A stretch of 64,000 bases of DNA. Origin: an uncultured Clostridia bacterium (GTDB lineage: Bacteria > Bacillota > Clostridia > Oscillospirales > Acutalibacteraceae). Numbering within the stretch: position 1 is the stretch's first letter; the number at the start of each line of letters is the position of its first letter. Below, piece after piece: positions 35,673 through 43,118 of this stretch. The DNA lies in contig CAMEBF010000006.1 of assembly GCA_945912145.1 (NCBI GenBank), forward strand, positions 1 through 64,000, read 5' to 3'. The translations under genes and the position numbers were made by a program. The notes beneath the pieces are model-generated. The model was not told the origin of the DNA. It saw only the letters and a list, made by a program, of their open reading frames with translations, and did not search any database.

Positions 35673-36731
35673 TTAACCATACAAGGGCAAATGCGATATC
35701 AGACATGCGACAAACCGTTGAATAGCACGAGCATCTTCAGCCTCTACTACGGCGTCACCGTCAGCATCTGCCAACACTTTTTGTCTTACCGTAAAGTTTT
35801 CCAACTGGGAAGCATACCTTAATACCAAGCGCGCATCGGCGGCAGTAACAGCACCATTGTTGTCAACATCGCCTAAGATATAATCATAGCATGTCTTTTC
35901 AATAACCACAAAGCCTTTTTCCAGAGGATATACATTGACAATTGGACTATTAACCATGGAGTACGATATCCATCCATAACCACTAAGTCCCCAATTAGCA
36001 CCCCATGAATTTATAAATTTAAAGGCACATCTCGTATCATCATAACCTATAAGGCAAATTGCATGACCATTACTTTCTAAATTACTAAAATCATCAAAAA
36101 CTTCGTTTGCATTACTTATAGATCTAAAATCTTGGCATAAACGGATACCGATTACAATAGCTTGACCATGATATAGATACTCTTTCATTCTATCGATGCT
36201 ATATACGGATTGAATTTCATTTACCTTATAGAGTGAGGCTGCTGCATCTTGAAGAGATGTTGCGGTATGTATTCCGTTATCAGTTAAATTATAATATGTT
36301 ATCGGACAAACACCATTTGTTTCAACAGTTTTCAAACCTTTCTTCAATGAAACCGGAATGTTTTTTCCTCCGTTTATCTTATTGTAGATATAGTAAGGAT
36401 TAAATAAATGGTTTACTGAATTTTTTGTCCAACCACGCTTGTCATACTCCTGGTATGATTTCAATGCATAACCGATCGCCCAACCTACACAGCTTTCCCC
36501 AACTTGTTTTTGCGGTGCAGGAAACTTCGATGTCAAATCAACTGATGTCGGTAAGCTATTGTTATTGCTCCAACCAACCGCCTCATCAAATACAATGTCA
36601 GAATCGTCTTCCCATGATAATCCGCCCGGAAAAACTTCCTATGCACCCACTAAAACAGAATAGGATGAAATCAAACCAAGTATTATCGTAACAGATAGAA
36701 TAACCCCTATAATTCTATTAAAACGTTTCAA
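35673..36731 (-). pseudogene. Papain-like (C1) cysteine peptidase with dockerin, interrupted by an amber codon
   Basis: Reading from TTG at 36731, a 30-residue signal peptide (basic LKRFNR, then a hydrophobic core ending SYSVLVGA) is followed at once by an in-frame TAG at 36639-36641. The frame then stays open for 321 codons. The catalytic set is intact after the stop: Gln and Cys in QVGESCVGWA, His in NGHAICLIGY, Asn in FINSWGANWG. A C-terminal dockerin (GDVDNNGAVTAADARLVLR and DADGDAVVEAEDARAI) closes it. The body is clearly more AT-rich than its neighbours, a sign of transfer. It starts 20 bp after the chagasin-like gene stop, so the two form one transcript. With the stop, no exported product is expected unless it is read through. 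Confidence 0.82.
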
Positions 36732-36751
36732 TTAATCCATCTTCTTAGCAC

Positions 36752-37780
36752 CTAAATAACTTCAATCATAAAGCTGATAACGGCGTTAGCTTCATTATGA
36801 AAAGTATTTTTATAAATAATATTCACCTGATAAGATCCGGGCTGTTTCGCCGTAAAAACGAACTGATATAAAACCGGCCACAGCCCCAGCAGAATATCGC
36901 CGGATTCATCAGTCATCGGTTCTTCGATTTTGCGTTCCTGAACCGATACGTCCAGGCCGTCCTGCGGAGAAACGCAACATATCCATTCCGACGGTATCCC
37001 GCTGTAAGCCCACAGCTCCTCAAGCTGATAGGATTCGCCCACATTCAGTTTCATATGCGTTTCCGGATTGACGTAAACCGTCATCACAAACGCGCTCAGT
37101 ACTTCACCTCTCACGTCGGGATCCTGCGAATCGCTCTCATTTGTGATATACAATTTATATTGACCGATATGATCGGCTGTCACGGTAACTTCACTTGCAA
37201 CCGGCGCGCCGTCGACACCGGGATTTGCCGTATCAGAATCTTTCCGTTCCAGCGTCAGTCCGACAGGCTCTCCGTCCTCATTCCGGCCGAAATAATCAAC
37301 GAAATGAACCTTCCATTGATAACGTCCGCTGCCGGCAGACACCAGATTCTCAATACGGAATTGCTCTCCGACCGTCAATGCCAGGGAATAGCAATCAAGA
37401 ATATCCAGTTTTGCGGCAACGCGCAGAATTTTTCTGGCATTCACTGCCGTAATGCTACCGTTCCCAAATATATCAGCCGCTTTTGACTGCGTCTCATTCA
37501 GCTGATCCAGCTGCGCCGCAGCGCGCAGACAAATCCGAGCATCGCCCGATGTAATGCTGCCGTCTGCGTTCAAATCGCCCCATACTGTTGGATCAATCAC
37601 GACAGTTGAAAGAATCTGTTCCGGATCGCTTTCTTCCTCATACGGAACTGAATCCCAATCCTCATCGAGCGAGCCGTCAAGATAAGGCTGCCACCCGGCA
37701 ACGCAATTGACTGATAAAATGCTGACGATCAGCATCGTCATCGCCAAGATAACCGAAATTGTTTTCACGATTTTTTTCAT
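36752..37780 (-). CDS. Secreted dockerin protein with two chagasin-like (I42) inhibitor domains
   Basis: 342-residue exported protein. The signal peptide is about residues 1-29. A dockerin follows near the N-terminus (about 65-130; GDLNADGSITSGDARICLR, then the degenerate FGNGSITAVNARKILR). Two beta domains come next (about 135-235 and 243-342). Both show the chagasin pattern: vGEqfrIENL / vGESYQLEEL strand, a Trp-containing strand (YQWKVHF, SEWICCV), and late HIGQYKLYI / KQPGSYQVNIIYKN strands. The inhibitory NPTTG loop is not conserved. It precedes a papain-like peptidase gene, the target class of chagasin inhibitors. The inhibitor call rests on pattern only. Confidence 0.65.
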   Translation of the reverse strand: MKKIVKTISVILAMTMLIVSILSVNCVAGWQPYLDGSLDEDWDSVPYEEESDPEQILSTVVIDPTVWGDLNADGSITSGDARICLRAAAQLDQLNETQSKAADIFGNGSITAVNARKILRVAAKLDILDCYSLALTVGEQFRIENLVSAGSGRYQWKVHFVDYFGRNEDGEPVGLTLERKDSDTANPGVDGAPVASEVTVTADHIGQYKLYITNESDSQDPDVRGEVLSAFVMTVYVNPETHMKLNVGESYQLEELWAYSGIPSEWICCVSPQDGLDVSVQERKIEEPMTDESGDILLGLWPVLYQFVFTAKQPGSYQVNIIYKNTFHNEANAVISFMIEVI

Positions 37781-37898
37781 AATAAATCCTCCATTCTCAT
37801 TTTCGTTTTCTTTTTTCTTACAATATATTTTTTTGATTCTTGCCAGGAATCAAAATCCGATACTTCATTCCATCCTCTTTATATCATTCTATATATAT

Positions 37899-37927
37899 AA
37901 TATATACATATATTATATAATTGTCAA
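37899..37927 (-). promoter_or_regulatory. Promoter of the chagasin-dockerin/peptidase transcript
   Basis: On the minus strand, TTGACA (37922-37927), 17 bp, TATATT (37899-37904), in a very AT-rich leader. The stretch 37928-38014 shows nothing else. Confidence 0.8.
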
Positions 37928-38014
37928 TAGGTATTTTAAAATTATTTTATTATAAATAATTACTGCCGTTTTATCGACATTTTGCTTAATATACAGAAAA
38001 CTGTCTTTTTACTA

Positions 38015-38044
38015 TAAAAAACGCCCGGCCTTTGGCCGGGTTTT
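38015..38044 (-). terminator. Terminator of the cohesin-like/LRR/dockerin gene
   Basis: CCCGGCC - 3 nt - GGCCGGG. On the minus strand it is followed by CG and six T residues; on the plus strand four T residues follow. Confidence 0.8.
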
Positions 38045-38058
38045 CTGATCTTTGAACT

Positions 38059-38231
38059 GTCAAGGCGAAGAAAAAAGCCGAAAAGAAAGCAGCCAAAGAA
38101 AAGAAAAAAGCCGCGAAAAAATAAGACAGAAAAACACCGAGCCGGGAGACAAAATTCCCGGCTCGATTTCTATTCCATTGCGGCGATAATCTTAGTCAAG
38201 ATGCGCGGCCTTGCGCAGAATCCGGCGCGCA
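38059..38231. repeat. Direct repeat copy B, with orphan epimerase tail
   Basis: Second copy of the 35457-35631 segment. The first 66 bp (38059-38124) are an in-frame but startless copy of the epimerase basic tail (VKAKKKAEKKAAKEKKK, then AAKK and stop TAA at 38122-38124), a pseudogene fragment. The copy of the terminator is at 38139-38164. On the minus strand its far end is the intact 3' end of the dockerin gene that stops at 38192. Confidence 0.9.
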
Positions 38232-40387
38232 TCGGAAGCCGTGATTTTCACGTCCGCATCGGTATCGGCGGCTCTTTGCGAGATCGCGTCCGGCGATTCC
38301 AGACGGGCTGCCGTACGCAGCACGACTCTCGCATCCTGCGCGGTGATTTTCCCGTCTCCGTTCACGTCCATCGGAACCAGAACGGTATATTCGGAAAGAA
38401 CATTGCTGTTATTATCGAGCACCCGGATCCGGCTGCCCGTACCGACGAGCTCATCCTTCAGAATCGTTTCCCCGTTCCGATCCACAAACACAACGGTTTC
38501 ATTGCGGAGCTTCGCGACGACATCTTCGGCGTACGGTCCGCAGTTGCCGACCACATCCAGCACAACGAGCTTCTCCGACTCCAGAACAGCAATACCGTTG
38601 CTGTCTGAAACACTCAGCTCAGACGGATCGACCGGCTTGTCGCTTTCAAGGGAAAAACGAATGCCGTTGTTTTTGGCATACAATTCCGCCGCCGAGCCCG
38701 ATTCGCCGTAAATCACAGCCAATGTAAAATAAGGTTCTTCCAGGAACGCATCTTCGCACATAAATGCCGAGGACGCAATTTTTTGTACGGAAGCGGGAAT
38801 CGACACGCCGGTCAACCGATAGCAATCGCCGAACGATCTTCCGCCGATTTCTGTGACGCTTTCCGGGATCGTGACCTGTTCGAGGCTACTGCAATGCCAA
38901 AATGTCGCATACCGGATCTGTTTCACGCCGTTCGGAATTACAACGGATCGCAGGCTACTGCAGCCGTAAAACGCAGATTCCCCGATCTCGGAAACGCTTG
39001 ACGGGATCGAAATGCTTGCCAACTTGCCGCATCCGTAAAACGCGTTTTCGCCGATTCTCGTTATGCCGTACGGCAGCGTGACGCTTTCCAAAGATTTACA
39101 ATTATAAAAAAGAGCCTCTGCAATCGTTTTAACGCCGCCCGGTACGGTAACGCTTGTCAAGGCGGTACAGTTATCAAACGCCGCCTCTCCGATCGTTGTT
39201 ACGCTGTTCGGAATGGTGATTTCCTTGAGGTCAGAACAGCCGACAAAGGCCGACGAGCCGATTGCGGTCAGGCCGTCCGGCAGAGAGACCTCCGTCAGAC
39301 TGTCGCAGAACATAAAGGTATTGTCCCCGATTTTCCGGACTCCGTCCGGAACCGAAATGCTATTCAGCTCGCCGCAGCCCTGAAACGCGGCGTCTCCGAG
39401 CTGCGTTAGGCCGTCCGGCAGCGTAATATTTCTCAATCTACTGCAATGGGCGAATGCGGACCCTCCGATGTCCGTAACGGATGCGGGGATCACGATCTCG
39501 TTGAGATTGTCACAGTTTGCAAAAGCATCATCGCCGATCGCCGTCACGGGGCAGCCTTCATAGGTATCGGGGATCGTCAGCCTGCCTCCTGCATTTTTAT
39601 CGCAGCCGACCACCGTGGCTTCGCCGTTTTTCACATCATACTGAAGCCATTTTTCGGCCAGATTTTCCGATGAAGCGTCCGCTGAAACCACGACGCTCTT
39701 CGGCACGGGCGTCCCCGTCCAATCGTTTACCTGAACGGAAACCGAAAGCGTATCATTCTGCAGAATTTTAAATATGATCATACAAAACTCGGAATCACTC
39801 ACGGCCTGATTGACATAGACAGCGCCGAATGCGATACAATTGTCGGTTCCCTCACGCATTGCGCAGGCATACATAGCGTTCGGAACATTCGAATGAATGT
39901 CCTGAAGCTCCAGCTTGTCCGGGTCGAAATAAACGGACAACGCGGCTGTTTCCAGACCGACCATATTTTCCGCCGCTATCTTGACCGTCAGATACATACC
40001 TGTCGACTGCACCTGCGCGCTGCATTGGAGCTTCGGCGCAGACTCGTCGTCGGAACCGGGCAATTCGGTATAAGGCATCGCCGGCGCGGCATCCGGCAGA
40101 TCATAGAGTCCGATAGAATACCGGAGGAGCATTCTGGCATCGGAAGCCGTCGTCCGGCCGTTCTGATCCGCATCGGTCGCCAGCGGCTCTTCGATCTCCG
40201 TTTCCAATTCCGCCGCCAGACGAAGCGCCAACCGAGCGTCAACAGGAGTCACAAAGCCGTCTGCGTTTGCGTCCCCGAGCAATCCCGATCCTTCTGAAAA
40301 AACCTGTATGCCGCCCACAGAAACCGTCATTGCGATCATCAGAAGCGATAACAGGAACGATAGTAATTTTCTTCCGTTTTTCATCAT
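38192..40387 (-). CDS. Secreted dockerin - cohesin-like - BspA-type LRR - dockerin protein
   Basis: 731-residue exported protein. Signal peptide about 1-32. Dockerin 1 at about 37-98 (GDANADGFVTPVDARLALR, DADQNGRTTASDARMLLR). Residues about 115-235 look like a cohesin-type beta sandwich: LTVKIAAENMVGLETAALSV, then FDPDKLELQDI, then FCMIIFKILQND. Residues about 245-545 hold about a dozen BspA-type leucine-rich repeats of about 23 residues (pattern IPxSVTxIGxxAFxxCxxLxxI). A further beta region precedes dockerin 2 (about 660-731; DVNGDGKITAQDARVVLR, DTDADVKITASDARRILR). Two dockerins and a cohesin-like module would suit an adaptor or scaffold. The cohesin call is tentative; the dockerins and LRRs are clear. 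Confidence 0.85.
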   Translation of the reverse strand: MMKNGRKLLSFLLSLLMIAMTVSVGGIQVFSEGSGLLGDANADGFVTPVDARLALRLAAELETEIEEPLATDADQNGRTTASDARMLLRYSIGLYDLPDAAPAMPYTELPGSDDESAPKLQCSAQVQSTGMYLTVKIAAENMVGLETAALSVYFDPDKLELQDIHSNVPNAMYACAMREGTDNCIAFGAVYVNQAVSDSEFCMIIFKILQNDTLSVSVQVNDWTGTPVPKSVVVSADASSENLAEKWLQYDVKNGEATVVGCDKNAGGRLTIPDTYEGCPVTAIGDDAFANCDNLNEIVIPASVTDIGGSAFAHCSRLRNITLPDGLTQLGDAAFQGCGELNSISVPDGVRKIGDNTFMFCDSLTEVSLPDGLTAIGSSAFVGCSDLKEITIPNSVTTIGEAAFDNCTALTSVTVPGGVKTIAEALFYNCKSLESVTLPYGITRIGENAFYGCGKLASISIPSSVSEIGESAFYGCSSLRSVVIPNGVKQIRYATFWHCSSLEQVTIPESVTEIGGRSFGDCYRLTGVSIPASVQKIASSAFMCEDAFLEEPYFTLAVIYGESGSAAELYAKNNGIRFSLESDKPVDPSELSVSDSNGIAVLESEKLVVLDVVGNCGPYAEDVVAKLRNETVVFVDRNGETILKDELVGTGSRIRVLDNNSNVLSEYTVLVPMDVNGDGKITAQDARVVLRTAARLESPDAISQRAADTDADVKITASDARRILRKAAHLD

Positions 40388-40434
40388 TATACACCTTTTT
40401 CTTTCAAATTTTGCAGAGTAATATTTGTACTTCA

Positions 40435-40463
40435 AGTATATCAACATATTGCAATGATGTCAA
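40435..40463 (-). promoter_or_regulatory. Promoter of the dockerin/LRR gene
   Basis: On the minus strand, TTGACA (40458-40463), 17 bp, TATACT (40435-40440). AAAGGTG provides the ribosome site before ATG at 40387. Confidence 0.85.
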
Positions 40464-40480
40464 TAGATTACCGAAAAAAA

Positions 40481-40510
40481 TGCCCGGCCTTTCGGTCGAG
40501 CATTTTATCA
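40481..40510 (-). terminator. Terminator of the CobW/deoxyribosyltransferase operon
   Basis: On the minus strand, AATGCTCGACC / GGCCGGGCATT (one mismatch, one G-T) around a GAAA loop is followed by T residues. Confidence 0.75.
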
Positions 40511-40520
40511 TTTTGGACTA

Positions 40521-40557
40521 TAATTCTGCATTCTTCATTCTTCATTCTGCATTCAGC
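40521..40557. repeat. ATTCTGC/ATTCTTC heptamer array
   Basis: Tandem 7-mers ATTCTGC, ATTCTTC, ATTCTTC, ATTCTGC, ATTCAGC with no central hairpin. On the minus strand the array supplies the last codons (AAT GCA GAA, giving NAE) and stop of the preceding gene. Confidence 0.7.
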
Positions 40558-40982
40558 ATTTTCAGGCAGTCCTCAAAATCGCCGATAACAATTTGCGCCG
40601 CTTCGGCGAGCATCAGATTGAACGGATAGCCGAAATCTTCAACGGCTCTGCCCTTTTCATCGGTCTCGCCGTATTTTTCGCGCAGCGTACGGGAATCGGC
40701 GGTATAAAGAAAAATCTTTTTTCCCTTTGCCGCGCCGTAGCCGACTTCAAACGCCGTCCCGGCGTCCGTCTCGCCTCGGAAGTCGTTGCCGTTCGCGATG
40801 ATGACGTCGGCTTCGTCGATCAACGCAAGGTTGCCCCTGTAAATGGCCGCCGCCGAATCGCACTCATTATCCAGCGGATAAAGTCCCTCATGCCCATATA
40901 AAGCGCAGAGGGCTTTTTTGTGTTCGCCGATCATGACGGCGTCCGGCTCAAAGACATCGGGGCCCGCGATATAGATCTTCAT
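40542..40982 (-). CDS. Nucleoside 2-deoxyribosyltransferase-like protein
   Basis: 146-residue cytoplasmic protein of the nucleoside deoxyribosyltransferase/RCL family. The start MKIYIAGPDVFEPDA carries the family YIAGP motif; DADVIIANGNDFRGETDAGTAFEVGYG-like sequence (here DEADVIIANGNDFRG then TDAGTAFEVGYG) contains the catalytic Asp/Glu region. Likely roles are base exchange in deoxynucleosides or hydrolysis of deoxynucleotides. Start at 40982 is 1 bp from the stop of the CobW gene. The C-terminal three residues derive from the 7-mer array. Confidence 0.85.
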   Translation of the reverse strand: MKIYIAGPDVFEPDAVMIGEHKKALCALYGHEGLYPLDNECDSAAAIYRGNLALIDEADVIIANGNDFRGETDAGTAFEVGYGAAKGKKIFLYTADSRTLREKYGETDEKGRAVEDFGYPFNLMLAEAAQIVIGDFEDCLKMLNAE

Positions 40983-40983
40983 C

Positions 40984-41934
40984 TTAATAGAACGTAGCGA
41001 CCGTTTCCTCGGGCGGATTCGTCTTGGCGACTTCAATCGCCGTCAGAACAGGGCCTTTTCTGCCGTAAAGCTTGTTGAATTTGATCTCGATTTTCGCCGT
41101 CAGCCAGACCCAATCAGCATTGCGCACCGTATGACTGCCCGACCATTTGACGAGCAGACCGCAGTAGGTGATGTCCTCCACGCAGCAGGTCATGATGTGG
41201 CGTCCGCAGACGAACGTATCCTCGGGAAATTTCGGATTCACGGCGCAGATGCCCTTGAACTTGACCGTTCTGCCGTTGTACTGCTTCATGTTCTCCATGA
41301 TGTCGCGGTACAGCAGCGCGAAATCGCGATCCTCAACCTCAATGACCGGCGCGTTGACGTCGAACGGAAGCGGGTCTTCGATATCGTCAAATTCCGATGT
41401 GCCGTCCTCGTAATCATAGACGATCTCCGTGCGGCGGGAAATGCCACGGACGATCTTATGCAGCGGCATCTTGTCCTGCCCTTTGCGGAAGCGGTTGAAC
41501 GCGACCAGCTCGCAGAGATTCAGCTTGTCGACGACGAGACTGCGCATATTGGCGTTATACGCCTCAAAGGTCGTGGCGTCCGCAAGCAGAATCACCTGAT
41601 AAACCGCCCAACCCTCGGGCATCGCCTCAAGAAAATCATTGACGAGCCACATGCCGTTATACTCGACGACAACGCGCTCCGCATGAATGGCTTTCGCCCA
41701 TTTGTCGAGGTTTTCCTCGGTCATATCGTCTTTGTCGTCAAGGACTTTGATGTGGACGTTCTGCCCGTAAAATTCAGACGGATTATACTCTTCTTCGCCC
41801 TCTTCGCAGACGAGCAGCAACGTTTTTTCTCCGGTGTTGAAGCGTTCATCCTCCAGCGTTCCCTGAATAAAGCGCGTCTTGCCGCTCTCGAGGAAGCCGG
41901 TGAAGAGATAAACGGGAATTTCTCTGTTTCTCAT
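40984..41934 (-). CDS. CobW-like P-loop protein with C-terminal OB-like domain
   Basis: 316-residue cytoplasmic protein. P-loop GFLESGKT (residues 12-19) as in CobW/YjiA GTPases, followed by the family's VCEEGEEEY segment. The CxCC metal motif of true CobW proteins is missing. The C-terminal part (about 210-310, YNGRTVKFKGICAVNP...GRHIMTCCVEDITYCGLLVKW in pieces) resembles the TIGR03943/DUF1980 domain seen in metal-related permease subunits. It lies 3 bp after a His-rich CobW GTPase, suggesting a joint role in zinc or other metal handling. Confidence 0.8.
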   Translation of the reverse strand: MRNREIPVYLFTGFLESGKTRFIQGTLEDERFNTGEKTLLLVCEEGEEEYNPSEFYGQNVHIKVLDDKDDMTEENLDKWAKAIHAERVVVEYNGMWLVNDFLEAMPEGWAVYQVILLADATTFEAYNANMRSLVVDKLNLCELVAFNRFRKGQDKMPLHKIVRGISRRTEIVYDYEDGTSEFDDIEDPLPFDVNAPVIEVEDRDFALLYRDIMENMKQYNGRTVKFKGICAVNPKFPEDTFVCGRHIMTCCVEDITYCGLLVKWSGSHTVRNADWVWLTAKIEIKFNKLYGRKGPVLTAIEVAKTNPPEETVATFY

Positions 41935-41937
41935 GTG

Positions 41938-43056
41938 TTACACTCCGAATAATTCTTTCAGCGCGTCCTCGCCAAGCTGCGAGCCGATGACGCAAAGGCG
42001 ACCCGTGATGGAAGCGGAGCCGTAACGCACGTTCGATTCACCGGGAACATAGTCAAAATGAATCCATTGACCGTCCGCCGCCGCGACGATGCCTTTGGCT
42101 CGCAGAACCGTGCCGTAACGGTGCATATCCTCGAGTGCTTCGAGGTCTTTTTCGATCTCCTCTACCGTGAATTTCTTCGTAGTCTCAACACCCCAGCTCG
42201 TGAAGACCTCGTCGGCATGGTGATGATGATGCTCGTGATCGTGGTCATGACAGCCGCAGGAGCACTCCTCGCCGTGATCGTGGTGGTGTTCATGATCATG
42301 ATCGTGGTCGTGGTCGTGATGATGTTCATGTTCGTGCTCGTGCTCATGATCATGGTCGTGATGATGTTCATGCTCGTGATCATGATGAAGCTCATGGTCA
42401 TGATCATGATGATGTTCATGCTCGTGCTCTTCCATCAGTTCCTCAAGCTCGGCGGAAAGCGTATCCTTACGCTCAATCGCTTCGGCGATCTGCTTGCCCT
42501 CGAGCTGTTCCCACGGCGTCGTGATGATGACCGCTTTGTCGTTATGCTGACGCAGCAGTTCGACACAGGTTTTCAGCTTTTCCTCCGAAATATCGCCGGA
42601 ACGGCTGAGCACGATTGTGCCGGCGTGCTCGACCTGATCGTTGAAAAACTCGCCGAAATTCTTCATATACATTTTGCATTTACCGGCGTCCACCACAGCG
42701 GTGAAGCCGTCGAGCTCGATCTCGTGCGATTCGATTTTCAGCACGGCGCGGATGACGTCGCTGAGCTTGCCGACGCCGGAGGGCTCGATGAGGATTCTGT
42801 CCGGCGCGTAGTCTTCGAGGACTTTTGTCAGCGCCTTGCCGAAATCACCGACCAGACTGCAGCAGATGCAGCCGGAGTTCATCTCCGTGATCTCGACGCC
42901 TGCGTCCTGCAAAAAGCCGCCGTCGATGCCGATCTCGCCGAATTCGTTCTCGATAAGGACGATTTTTTCGCCTGCATAGGCTTCCTTGATCAGCTTTTTA
43001 ATCAGCGTCGTTTTGCCGGCGCCCAAAAAACCCGAAAAAATATCAATTTTTGTCAT
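41938..43056 (-). CDS. CobW/ZNG-type GTPase with long His-rich metal-binding region
   Basis: 372-residue G3E GTPase and probable metallochaperone. Walker A is GFLGAGKTT (9-17), the metal-switch motif CICC at residues 63-66, ENEFGEIGIDG at 37-47, and the typical C-terminal CobW domain from about 285. Between the two domains, residues 211-280 contain 38 histidines in HDHEHEHHHD-type runs plus a CSCGC (265-269). Such loops buffer zinc, nickel or cobalt. First gene of a three-gene operon with its own promoter. A Zur site was not recognised. Confidence 0.92.
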   Translation of the reverse strand: MTKIDIFSGFLGAGKTTLIKKLIKEAYAGEKIVLIENEFGEIGIDGGFLQDAGVEITEMNSGCICCSLVGDFGKALTKVLEDYAPDRILIEPSGVGKLSDVIRAVLKIESHEIELDGFTAVVDAGKCKMYMKNFGEFFNDQVEHAGTIVLSRSGDISEEKLKTCVELLRQHNDKAVIITTPWEQLEGKQIAEAIERKDTLSAELEELMEEHEHEHHHDHDHELHHDHEHEHHHDHDHEHEHEHEHHHDHDHDHDHEHHHDHGEECSCGCHDHDHEHHHHHADEVFTSWGVETTKKFTVEEIEKDLEALEDMHRYGTVLRAKGIVAAADGQWIHFDYVPGESNVRYGSASITGRLCVIGSQLGEDALKELFGV

Positions 43057-43087
43057 AGATTTCGCCTTCCCTAAGTTTTATGAATCT

Positions 43088-43115
43088 ATTATAGCACTCT
43101 TGTCAAGAGGTTCAA
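43088..43115 (-). promoter_or_regulatory. Promoter of the CobW operon
   Basis: On the minus strand, TTGAAC (43110-43115), 16 bp, TATAAT (43088-43093). It starts 4 bp beyond the stop of the upstream flavoprotein gene and no terminator separates them, so read-through from the redox operon is possible. Confidence 0.75.
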
Positions 43116-43118
43116 ACA

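Noticed and set aside
35673-36536. C1 peptidase as a complete gene starting at 36536
   Set aside because: The codon there is an internal TTG; the true signal peptide lies upstream in the same frame beyond the TAG.
36639-36641. Pyrrolysine or other recoding at TAG
   Set aside because: A single TAG in one AT-rich gene with no Pyl genes in view; other genes in the window use TAG as a normal stop. Pseudogene is simpler.
42058-43074. Met/Val-rich plus-strand frame resembling a membrane protein
   Set aside because: It is the reverse complement of the His-rich CobW loop; the hydrophobic look comes from ATG/GTG repeats.
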